Source of the DNA: Dechloromonas sp. UBA6271
Lineage (GTDB): Bacteria > Pseudomonadota > Gammaproteobacteria > Burkholderiales > Rhodocyclaceae
Reading direction: 5' to 3'
NCBI GenBank assembly: GCA_002440665.1
Contig: DJUX01000061.1
Span: 1 to 64,000, forward strand
DNA: 64,000 bases
The position numbers were made by a program, and so were the translations under genes. Shown piece after piece: positions 35,384 through 42,772 of this stretch (positions are counted from its first letter, which is position 1; the number at the start of each line of letters is the position of its first letter). The notes under the pieces are model-generated. The model was not told the DNA's origin. It saw nothing but the letters and a program-made list of their open reading frames with translations, and did not search any database.

Positions 35384-35926
35384 CATCGTGTAGGGCTCCG
35401 CATCCCGTTTGGCTGCCAACTGCCCTGCCGCCACCGATGGATTAGCGGGCAAGTGCTTTCCCTGCGAGATGGGATAGCGTTGTTCAACAGATTCGCAACG
35501 AATCGCGCCCCTCTTCATCCCGATTCGATTTTTGCCCTTTTTTCAGCCGATAAGGGGTCGGAGCAATTTCGAGAACACAAAACCCCAGTTCAACGCAAAG
35601 GCGCGGAGAAAAAACAAGAGGGCGCGGCGCTTGGAGAAAATATTGCCAAATGGGTATCCACTTCGCGCACGTAACAGATCGACTCACCAGAAAACCGCAA
35701 GACACCGTTCGGCCTGAGCTTGTCGAAGGCTAGTGCTGGCGCGGATCCAGCGGTTCGACAAGCTCACCGCGAACGGTCCTGGTTTGCTGAAACGAAATAC
35801 TACGTGCGTCAAGGAGATCCCCATTTATTGCCATGCACCCCTCCGGTGAGCCGTATTTTTCTCTGCGTTCCTTTGCACGCTCTGCGCCTTGGCGTTGAAA
35901 GATTTTGCAATTGCGGTTTCCGGGTT
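35384..35926. repeat. Gene-free stretch with nested inverted repeats
   Basis: No gene seen. An inner inverted repeat at 35705-35776 has arms CCGTTCGGCCTGAGCTTGTC and, inverted, the same type of sequence (GACAAGCTCACCGCGAACGG); this resembles REP-like elements common in many proteobacteria. An outer pair built on AACGCAAAGGCGCGGAGAAA lies at about 35591-35612 and, inverted and imperfect, at 35853-35899. Such elements mark accessory regions and can act as recombination or transposition substrates. Confidence 0.65.
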
Positions 35927-35959
35927 CATTTTTGCCATTTTTCCAGGTCGACCGTAACA
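35927..35959 (-). repeat. Uptake-like motif copy 12
   Basis: Core ACGGTCGAC at 35947-35955 on the minus strand (one mismatch), with AAAAAT and AAAAAT tracts. It lies 40 bp past the stop of the second DUF2789 gene, same orientation. Confidence 0.75.
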
Positions 35960-35994
35960 GGGCGGTGGGAATCCATGGTTCCCTGTTTGCCCGC

Positions 35995-36204
35995 CTATCG
36001 CAAACGCCCGTTGAGTTCGTCGATGACCGCCGCCCAGTCGGCGTCTTCAATGATTTCTTCCTTGAGGAAAGCTCTTTGCGAGTCGCTCCAGAAGGGAGCG
36101 CGGTAGAGGGCGGTTCCGTTTTCCAGCGGGCGGTGGGCGGCAATGAAGTTTTCGATGGCGGCTTGGTCGGCGGGTAATCGCAGTTGGGAAAACAGGTTGC
36201 TCAT
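35995..36204 (-). CDS. DUF2789 family protein, copy 2
   Basis: 69 residues from MSNLFSQLRLPADQAAIENF. From RPLENGTALYRAPFWSDSQR to the C-terminus it is identical to copy 1 at 20109, and the DNA is about 95% identical by eye. The start is less well supported than in copy 1 because no strong ribosome site is visible; an upstream GTG would add eight residues. Located in the accessory island, it looks like a recent duplication or gene conversion. Confidence 0.75.
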   Translation of the reverse strand: MSNLFSQLRLPADQAAIENFIAAHRPLENGTALYRAPFWSDSQRAFLKEEIIEDADWAAVIDELNGRLR

Positions 36205-36504
36205 GAAGATTAAAGGGGGCAGGCTCACAGGCTTAGGAAATAGCGGGTGAGGCGGCTCTTTGCAAGCTACGCAGCAAATTGGGGGCGATTGTATGTCGAG
36301 TTGATTCGTCGTTTTGTCATTTTTAACGAACCAACGGCGATGGTAATGAGTCCGGGCAGCATTTTCCGGCGCCTGTTGCGGTCGACGGCCAAAAAAGTCC
36401 GAAAATCCGAATTGGCCGGTGCGTGTTGCACCTTGCAGGCACAGCTATTCAGAGTGCAGTGGATCGCTGCTTACCAGTTGGCTGCACAGCCAACAAGGCT
36501 GCAA
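36205..36504. other. Gene-free stretch between DUF2789 copy 2 and vapC
   Basis: It contains uptake-like motif copy 13 and a small hairpin GGTGC-GTGTT-GCACC at 36419-36433. No coding sequence recognised. Confidence 0.5.
36374..36406 (+). repeat. Uptake-like motif copy 13
   Basis: Core at 36378-36386, preceded by TGTT, with AAAAAA and AAAAT tracts in register; intergenic. Confidence 0.88.
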
Positions 36505-36876
36505 TCAATGCACAGGATTTTCCGCCAGCCCCAATTTCATGCCTGCCGCAAGCAGTCGTTTGTCGCGCGTCCACAGCATCGCCCCCGGCGCGAGGCGTGT
36601 TGCGGCCAGCAGATGGGCGTCGATGTAACCGATGCCCATGCCGTGGAGGCGATTTCCCGTAATGAAGCCCAGCACTTCGGCATCCGTGGCGACAGGTGCC
36701 TGCGGCAATTCCTGCAAGGCTCCGAGTATGGCATCGCGATTCTGCAGGTTGCCCAGGGCGAGTTCGCCAATCACGAAGGGATGCGCCAGCACCTGCCCCT
36801 GTTCGAGCAGGCCGCTCAGGCGTTCGTCGCGCTGGCGCAGATGGTCAATCCAGATCGACGTATCGACCAGGATCAT
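36505..36876 (-). CDS. vapC: VapC-type PIN-domain toxin
   Basis: 123 residues. MILVDTSIWIDHLRQ begins with the first PIN aspartate; HPFVIGELALGNL and IGYIDAHLLAATRL supply later acidic residues, and LWTRDKRLLAAG the last. VapC toxins cleave initiator tRNA or rRNA when not bound by VapB. Its start overlaps the vapB stop by four bases, so the pair is coupled. It looks complete. Confidence 0.9.
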   Translation of the reverse strand: MILVDTSIWIDHLRQRDERLSGLLEQGQVLAHPFVIGELALGNLQNRDAILGALQELPQAPVATDAEVLGFITGNRLHGMGIGYIDAHLLAATRLAPGAMLWTRDKRLLAAGMKLGLAENPVH

Positions 36877-37070
36877 GGCGCTTCGGTCTGGCGTCTCGGC
36901 GGGGCGACGAGTTGCGGCTCGGAGCCGCCGAGCAGCGCCAGCCGCTTGGCGCTTTCGCGCTGAATCAAGGCGCGCAGGGCTTCGCGGATCAACGCGGTTT
37001 TCTCCGAAACGCCGGTCAAGGCCTGCGCCTTGGCGAGTAGATCGTCATCGAGAGCAAGCGTAGTGCGCAT
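36873..37070 (-). CDS. vapB: VapB-type antitoxin
   Basis: 65 residues from MRTTLALDDDLLAKAQALTG, a ribbon-helix-helix start typical of VapB2-type antitoxins; the start is fixed by an AGGAGG ribosome site directly upstream. The remainder (KTALIREALRALIQRESAKR) completes the dimerisation helix, followed by a toxin-binding tail. It should neutralise VapC and repress its own promoter. Confidence 0.88.
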   Translation of the reverse strand: MRTTLALDDDLLAKAQALTGVSEKTALIREALRALIQRESAKRLALLGGSEPQLVAPPRRQTEAP

Positions 37071-37090
37071 GGGGCCTCCTATTGGGTTAG

Positions 37091-37109
37091 GCATCAAAAG
37101 TAGCATCAA
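37091..37109. promoter_or_regulatory. Direct repeat upstream of vapBC
   Basis: GCATCAA occurs twice, 12 bp apart start to start, about 20 bp upstream of vapB. It could be the VapBC operator; low certainty. Confidence 0.3.
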
Positions 37110-37293
37110 TTGGTGACTGATTCAATGACCAACGATGAGGCGTCGGGAATCGAGGAGCAGATGGCCACTTTGGCGTGCCGGGGCAGTCTTGCTCGGTTCG
37201 CATATGAACACTGCCATGTTCGCGCGCCACACTCGGATCGTTAATCAACGCCCCATCTGCTAAGATTCGCCCCACTTTTTTAGGCGTTTCTTC

Positions 37294-39219
37294 TTGTCCT
37301 CCCTTTCGGAAATCTTCGCTCCCGATGGCCCGCTGGCGCAGGCGATCAGCGGTTACCGCGTGCGCGACCAGCAGCTCGACATGGCCGAGCGCATCGCCGC
37401 CGCCATCGACGGCTGTTCGGTCTTCATCGCCGAGGCGGGGACCGGCACCGGCAAGACCTTCGCCTACCTGGTGCCGGCGCTGCGTTCGGGTGGCAAGGTG
37501 ATCGTCTCGACCGGCACCAAGACCCTGCAGGACCAGTTGTTCAACAAGGACCTGCCGATGGTCCGCGATGCGCTAAAGGCGCCGGTCAAGATCGCGCTGC
37601 TCAAGGGCAGGGCCAATTATGTCTGCCCCTACCACCTGGAGCGCGCGCTGGCCGACGGCCGCTTCCTGACCCGCGAGGATGCCGCCGACGCCCGCCGCAT
37701 CGCGGTCTTCGCCAAGGTGACGAAAAGCGGTGACAAGGCAGAATGCCTGGAAGTCTCGGAAAACTCGCCGGTGTGGAACCACGCCACGTCGACCCGCGAA
37801 AACTGTCTCGGCCAGGATTGCCCGGACTACAAGGACTGCTTCGTCATGCAGGCGCGGCGCGAGGCGATGGCGGCCGACCTGGTCGTCGTCAATCACCATC
37901 TTTTCTTCGCCGACGTCATGCTGCGCGACGAAGGCATGGCCGAACTGCTGCCGGCCTGCAACACGGTGATCTTCGACGAGGCGCACCAGTTGCCGGAGGT
38001 GGCGACGCTGTTCTTCGGCGATACCGTGTCGACCGCGCAGATACTCGATCTGGCCCGCGATGCACGCTCGGAAGGCCTGACCAACGCCCGCGACTGCCTC
38101 GATTTGCAGAGCGGCAGCAAGGCGCTGGAAAAAGTCGCCAAGGATTTGCGCCTGGCCGTCGGCATCGATGCCGGGCGCTTCTCCTACGGTCAACTGCTGG
38201 AAAAGCCCGAATTTGCCCCGGCGCTGCAACTGCTGGAGGAAGAGGTCGCCAAGTTCGCCGCCATCCTCGAGACCCAGGCCGAGCGCGCCGAAGGGCTGGA
38301 GAAATGCTGGCAGCGCGCGCTCGAACTGGCGCAGCGCCTCGGCCACTGGCAAAAGGTGGCGGACGATGGCTACGTGCGCTGGGCCGAGGCCTTCACCCAG
38401 TCCCTGCAGCTCAACTCGACGCCGCTCGACGTGGCGGAGATTTTCAAAAAGCAGATGGGCGGCCACCCGCGCGCCTGGATCTTTACCTCGGCGACGCTCG
38501 CGGTGCAGGGGAAATTCCACCATTACTGCGCCGAACTCGGCCTCGGCGAGCCGGAGTCGGCCTGTTGGGAAAGCCCCTTCGACTATGGCAAGCAGGCGGT
38601 GCTCTACGCGCCGCTCGGCATGCCGGAGCCAAATTCCTTCGGCTACACCGATGCCGTGGTCGATGCCGCCTTCCCGGCGGTGGTGGCGGCCGGCGGTGGC
38701 GCCTTCTTCCTGTGCACCAGTCTGCGTGCCATGCGTCGTACCCACGAACTGCTCAAGGCGCGCCTGGAAGATGAAGGTCTGGACATGCCGCTGTTGGTTC
38801 AGGGTGAGGGCAGCAAGAACGACCTGCTGCAACGCTTCCGCCACCATGGCGCCTCCATCCTGGTCGGCAGTCAGAGCTTCTGGGAAGGCGTCGATGTGCG
38901 CGGCGAGGCGCTGTCGCTGGTCGTCATCGACAAGATTCCATTCGCGCCGCCCGACGACCCGGTGCTCTCGGCGCGCATCGAGCAGATGCGCCAGCAGGGG
39001 CGCAACGCCTTCATCGAATACCAGTTGCCGCGCGCCGTCATCAACGTCAAGCAGGGCGCCGGGCGGCTGATCCGCGACGAAACCGACCGCGGCGTGCTGA
39101 TGATTTGCGATCCACGACTTTTATCAAAGCCTTACGGCCGTCGCGTCTGGCAAAGTCTGCCGCCAATGAAGCGGACCAAGGAGCTTTCCGAAGTGCTGAA
39201 TTTTTTCGCCAGCCGATGA
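37294..39219 (+). CDS. DinG/YoaA-type ATP-dependent DNA helicase
   Basis: 641 residues beginning at TTG; an in-frame TAA at 37261-37263 rules out an earlier start. Walker A is AEAGTGTGKTFAYLVP, the DEAH box VIFDEAHQLPEVA, and the last motif KQGAGRLIRDETDRG. Cysteines in YVCPYHLE and NCLGQDCPDYKDC fit the 4Fe-4S cluster of the XPD/DinG group. It unwinds DNA in replication-stress repair. It starts a run of six same-strand genes with short or overlapping junctions. Its 5' 150 bp are duplicated at 34118. Confidence 0.92.
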   Translation: MSSLSEIFAPDGPLAQAISGYRVRDQQLDMAERIAAAIDGCSVFIAEAGTGTGKTFAYLVPALRSGGKVIVSTGTKTLQDQLFNKDLPMVRDALKAPVKIALLKGRANYVCPYHLERALADGRFLTREDAADARRIAVFAKVTKSGDKAECLEVSENSPVWNHATSTRENCLGQDCPDYKDCFVMQARREAMAADLVVVNHHLFFADVMLRDEGMAELLPACNTVIFDEAHQLPEVATLFFGDTVSTAQILDLARDARSEGLTNARDCLDLQSGSKALEKVAKDLRLAVGIDAGRFSYGQLLEKPEFAPALQLLEEEVAKFAAILETQAERAEGLEKCWQRALELAQRLGHWQKVADDGYVRWAEAFTQSLQLNSTPLDVAEIFKKQMGGHPRAWIFTSATLAVQGKFHHYCAELGLGEPESACWESPFDYGKQAVLYAPLGMPEPNSFGYTDAVVDAAFPAVVAAGGGAFFLCTSLRAMRRTHELLKARLEDEGLDMPLLVQGEGSKNDLLQRFRHHGASILVGSQSFWEGVDVRGEALSLVVIDKIPFAPPDDPVLSARIEQMRQQGRNAFIEYQLPRAVINVKQGAGRLIRDETDRGVLMICDPRLLSKPYGRRVWQSLPPMKRTKELSEVLNFFASR

Positions 39220-40349
39220 ACATCACTTTCGACAGGCTGCGCCAGCAGCAGCCGCAACTTTTCTCGAACGCCGCACTCACGTTGCCTGCCGCCGCCGGGC
39301 AGGGCATGGTGGCGCTCATTGCTGCCATCGAGGCGGCCATTGCGCTGCCTGCCTACCGGGCCCACGCGCTGGCCCAGGCGCCGGCCATCGCCCGCGTGCC
39401 GGTGGCGGCGCACGGAGTGTTCATGGGCTACGACTTCCACCTGACCGCCAGCGGCCCGAAGCTGATCGAAATCAACACCAACGCCGGCGGCGGGCTGCTC
39501 AATGCCTACCTGCTGGCGGCGCACGGGGAGGGCGCGGCGGGGGCGACGGTGCGCGCGGCGTATGTGGAAATGTTCCGCGACGAATGGCGTCTGGCGCGCG
39601 GCGCGGCGCCCTTGCGGCGCATCGCCATCGTCGATGAAAACCCGGCCGGGCAGTTCCTGGCGCCCGAGTTTGAGCTGTTCCGGCAATTGTTCGAGGAACA
39701 CGGCATCGCCGCCGTGATCGCCGATCCGCAGGAGCTGCGCTGGGATGGCCGCGAGCTGCGCCATACCGGCCAGCCGGTGGACATGATCTACAACCGCCTC
39801 ACCGATTTTGCCCTCGATTTTCCAGTCGACCGCGACATACGCGCCGCCTACGAAGCCGGGGCCGTGGTGCTGACGCCGCACCCGCAGGCGCATGCGCTGT
39901 ATGCTGACAAGCGCAACCTGATGCTGCTCTCCGATGACGCGGCACTGAGCGCGCTGGGCGTTGGTACGGTGACCCGCGCCGTGCTGTTGGCCGGCGTTCC
40001 GCGGACGGTTGCGGTCGACCCTGAAAAAGAGGCATTTTTCTGGGCCGGGCGCAAAAACTGGTTCTTCAAGCCGCCGGCCGGCTTCGGTAGCCGTGCCGCT
40101 TATCGCGGCGACAAATTGACCAAAAAGGTATTCGAGGAAATCCTGCACGGCGGCTATATCGCCCAGGAAATCGCGCCGCCGTCCGAGCATGTCGTACTCG
40201 TCGACGGCGTCGAACAGACCATGAAAGCCGACATCCGCTGCTACGTTTACGCGGGCGGGGTTCAGCTCGTCGTTGCCCGCCTGTACCAGGGTCAGACCAC
40301 CAATTTCCGTACGCCAGGTGGCGGTTTCGCGCCGGTCTTCTTTTCCTGA
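39216..40349 (+). CDS. ATP-grasp-like protein, function unknown
   Basis: 377 residues, ATGA overlap with the helicase. LIEINTNAGGGLLNAYLLAA, RKNWFFKPPAGFGSRAAYRG and HVVLVDGVEQTMKADIRCYV resemble an ATP-grasp (glutathione synthetase-like) core, with probable metal-binding Glu/Asn near EINTN. The substrate cannot be named. It carries two uptake-like motifs, at 39805 and 40007, both where the fold probably has loops. Translational coupling with dinG suggests shared expression rather than shared function. Confidence 0.55.
   Translation: MNITFDRLRQQQPQLFSNAALTLPAAAGQGMVALIAAIEAAIALPAYRAHALAQAPAIARVPVAAHGVFMGYDFHLTASGPKLIEINTNAGGGLLNAYLLAAHGEGAAGATVRAAYVEMFRDEWRLARGAAPLRRIAIVDENPAGQFLAPEFELFRQLFEEHGIAAVIADPQELRWDGRELRHTGQPVDMIYNRLTDFALDFPVDRDIRAAYEAGAVVLTPHPQAHALYADKRNLMLLSDDAALSALGVGTVTRAVLLAGVPRTVAVDPEKEAFFWAGRKNWFFKPPAGFGSRAAYRGDKLTKKVFEEILHGGYIAQEIAPPSEHVVLVDGVEQTMKADIRCYVYAGGVQLVVARLYQGQTTNFRTPGGGFAPVFFS
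39805..39837 (-). repeat. Uptake-like motif copy 14
   Basis: Core at 39825-39833 on the minus strand, with AAAAT and AAAAT tracts in register; inside the ATP-grasp-like gene, antisense. Confidence 0.75.
40007..40039 (+). repeat. Uptake-like motif copy 15
   Basis: Core at 40011-40019 with AAAAA and ATTTTT tracts in register; inside the ATP-grasp-like gene, sense, reading AVDPEKEAFF. Confidence 0.85.
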
Positions 40350-40366
40350 GCGAGTAAAATTCCGCC

Positions 40367-40873
40367 ATGAAAATCTTCGGCATCGCCGGCTATTCCGGCT
40401 CCGGCAAGACGACGCTGCTGGAAAAGCTGATCCCGCAATTCACCGCGCGCGGGCTCAGGGTTTCGGTCATCAAGCACGCCCACCACGGCTTTGACATCGA
40501 CCGCCCGGGCAAGGATTCGCATCGCCACCGCGAAGCCGGGGCGACCGAGGTCATGCTCTCGTGCAACGACCGCTGGGCCCTGATGCACGAGCGGCGCAGC
40601 GAAGCCGAACTGACGCTGGACGAATTGCTGGCCCGCCTGTCGCCCTGTGACCTGGTGCTGATCGAGGGCTTCAAGCAGGAACCGGTGCCGAAACTGGAAG
40701 TCTATCGGCCGGAGAGCGGCAAACCGCCATTGTTCCCGGAACGCAGCGACATCGTCGCCGTCGCCAGCGATGCCGACATCGCTACCGACTTGCCGCGGCT
40801 GCCGCTGAACGACGTCGCGGCCATCGCCGACTTTGTGTTGAACCATCTCCAATTGCAGGAACGCGCATGCTGA
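40367..40873 (+). CDS. mobB: Molybdopterin-guanine dinucleotide biosynthesis protein B
   Basis: 168 residues. The P-loop GYSGSGKTTLLEKLIPQF is near the N-terminus, followed by SVIKHAHHGFDIDRPGKDSH and VLIEGFKQEPVPKLEVYRP, all MobB signatures. It is a GTPase-like accessory of the MobA step that attaches GMP to molybdopterin. It overlaps moeA by seven bases. mobA itself is not in the window. Confidence 0.93.
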   Translation: MKIFGIAGYSGSGKTTLLEKLIPQFTARGLRVSVIKHAHHGFDIDRPGKDSHRHREAGATEVMLSCNDRWALMHERRSEAELTLDELLARLSPCDLVLIEGFKQEPVPKLEVYRPESGKPPLFPERSDIVAVASDADIATDLPRLPLNDVAAIADFVLNHLQLQERAC

Positions 40874-42072
40874 GTTTCGAACAAGCCCTGGAAAAACTGC
40901 TGGCCGCCGCGCAGCCGGTCGAAGAAGTCCGCTCGCTGCCGCTGACCGCCACCGCCGGCCGCATTTTGGCCCTTGCGCAGCAGTCGACCGTAGCCGTGCC
41001 GCCGCTCGCCAATTCGGCGATGGACGGTTATGCCGTGCGGTCCGCCGACGTGACTGCCGTCGGCGTCTGCCTGCCGGTCAGCCAGCGTATCCCGGCCGGC
41101 ACGGTGGGCACGACCCTGCAACCGGGCACCGCGGCCCGCATCTTCACCGGCGCCCCGGTGCCGCACGGGGCCGATGCGGTGGTGATGCAGGAACGCTGCG
41201 AACACGGCGAAAATGGCGTGATCATCAACCATGTGCCGCGCGCCGGCGAAAACGTCCGGCCCGCCGGCGAAGACATCGAGCTCGGCCGGGAAATCCTCAA
41301 GGCTGGCATCAAGCTGCGCCCGCAGGATGTCGCGCTGGCCGCCGCGGCCGGGCTGGCGGAACTGCCGGTGCGCCGCCGCCTGCGCGTCGGCGTCTTCTTC
41401 ACTGGTGACGAGCTGGTGCAGCCCGGCGAGCCCTTGCCGCCCGGTGCCATCTACAACTCCAACCGCTATGCGCTGCGCGCCCTGCTCGAAGGGCTGGGCT
41501 GCGAAGTGCGCGACCTCGGGACCGTGCCGGACCAGCTCGATGCGACCCGCGCGGCGTTGCGCCAAGCGGCCGCCGACAATGACCTGATCATCACCTGCGG
41601 CGGCGTCTCGGTCGGCGAGGAAGATCATGTACGGCCGGCGGTCGAGGCCGAGGGCCGGCTCGATATGTGGCAGGTGGCGACCAAACCCGGCAAGCCGCTG
41701 ACTTTCGGCGAGGTCCGTCGCCCCGACGGCAAGGCATGGTTCATCGGCCTGCCGGGCAATCCGGTGTCGGCCATCGTCACCTTCATGATGACAGTTCGCC
41801 CTTTCTTGCTGCGCCTGCAAGGGGTCGAGAAAGTGATGCCGCAAGTGCTGACGCTGCCAGCGGATTTCGACTGGCCGCGCCCCGACGTGCGGCGCGAGTT
41901 CCTGCGCGCCCGCCTCAACGAGGCCGGCGGCGTCGAACTCTTCCCCAATCAGGGCGCCGGCGTGCAGACCTCTCTCGTCTGGAGCAACGGTATCGTCGAC
42001 AATCCGCCGGGGCAGGCGGTCAAGCGCGGCGATCCGGTACGCTTCATTTCCTTTCTGGAACTGCTGTCATGA
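40867..42072 (+). CDS. moeA: Molybdopterin molybdenumtransferase
   Basis: 401 residues. Conserved blocks are PPLANSAMDGYAVRSADV in the N-terminal half, GVFFTGDELVQPGEPL and YNSNRYALRALLEGLG, then TCGGVSVGEEDHVRPAVE and FIGLPGNPVSAIVTFMM of the MoeA/MogA-like domain. It inserts molybdate into adenylylated molybdopterin. It sits between mobB and moaD with overlapping junctions, so the cofactor genes are one transcript. Confidence 0.95.
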   Translation: MLSFEQALEKLLAAAQPVEEVRSLPLTATAGRILALAQQSTVAVPPLANSAMDGYAVRSADVTAVGVCLPVSQRIPAGTVGTTLQPGTAARIFTGAPVPHGADAVVMQERCEHGENGVIINHVPRAGENVRPAGEDIELGREILKAGIKLRPQDVALAAAAGLAELPVRRRLRVGVFFTGDELVQPGEPLPPGAIYNSNRYALRALLEGLGCEVRDLGTVPDQLDATRAALRQAAADNDLIITCGGVSVGEEDHVRPAVEAEGRLDMWQVATKPGKPLTFGEVRRPDGKAWFIGLPGNPVSAIVTFMMTVRPFLLRLQGVEKVMPQVLTLPADFDWPRPDVRREFLRARLNEAGGVELFPNQGAGVQTSLVWSNGIVDNPPGQAVKRGDPVRFISFLELLS

Positions 42073-42317
42073 GCGTCAAGGTGCTCTATTTCGCCGGCCT
42101 CCGCGAGGCGCTCGGCATGGCCAGCGAAACGCTGGAGCTACCGGAAGGCGTCACCACGATGGGTGGCCTGCGCGATTGCTTGGTCAGCGCCGGGCGGGAA
42201 AAGCTGGCAACGGCGAAGAACCTGCGCTGTGCGGTGAATCAGCACATGGTCGGGCCGGATGCCGCCGTCAAGGATGGCGACGAGGTGGCTTTCTTTCCGC
42301 CGGTGACGGGAGGTTGA
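42069..42317 (+). CDS. moaD: Molybdopterin synthase sulfur-carrier subunit
   Basis: 82 residues with a ubiquitin-like fold: SVKVLYFAGLREALGMASE at the start, GDEVAFFPPVTGG at the end. The C-terminal Gly-Gly is the residue pair that is thiocarboxylated and donates sulfur to precursor Z in complex with MoaE. ATGA overlap with moeA. Confidence 0.95.
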   Translation: MSVKVLYFAGLREALGMASETLELPEGVTTMGGLRDCLVSAGREKLATAKNLRCAVNQHMVGPDAAVKDGDEVAFFPPVTGG

Positions 42318-42319
42318 GC

Positions 42320-42772
42320 GTGACCGTGCGTGTCCAGGAAGCAGATTTCGACCTCAGCGCCGAGTTGACCGCGCTCCGTGCCGGCGACGCCCGCATTGGC
42401 GCGCTCGCCAGCTTCGTCGGCCTGGTGCGCGACATCAACGACGGTGCCGGTGTCTCGGAAATGACGCTGGAGCACTATCCCGGGATGACCGAAAAGGCGC
42501 TCGAAGCCATCGTCGTCGAGGCGAAAGCGCGCTGGGACATCTACGGCGTCCTGGTCATCCACCGCGTCGGCAAGCTCCAGCCGTGCGACCAGATCGTCAT
42601 GGTCGCCGTGACCAGCGCCCATCGTGGCGAAGCCTTCGCCGCCTGCGAATTCATCATGGACTACCTGAAAACCCGCGCGCCGTTCTGGAAGCGCGAGGTG
42701 ACGCCCGAGGGCGCGCGCTGGGTCGATGCACGAGACAGCGACGATTCCGCCGCCACCCGCTGGCAGAAATAG
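42320..42772 (+). CDS. moaE: Molybdopterin synthase catalytic subunit
   Basis: 150 residues starting at GTG 2 bp after the moaD stop. FVGLVRDINDGAGVSEMTLE, VLVIHRVGKLQPCDQIVMVA and KTRAPFWKREVTPEGARWV are the MoaE signatures, including the catalytic lysines. It forms the heterotetramer with MoaD. moaA and moaC are not in this cluster, so they must lie elsewhere. Confidence 0.95.
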   Translation: MTVRVQEADFDLSAELTALRAGDARIGALASFVGLVRDINDGAGVSEMTLEHYPGMTEKALEAIVVEAKARWDIYGVLVIHRVGKLQPCDQIVMVAVTSAHRGEAFAACEFIMDYLKTRAPFWKREVTPEGARWVDARDSDDSAATRWQK

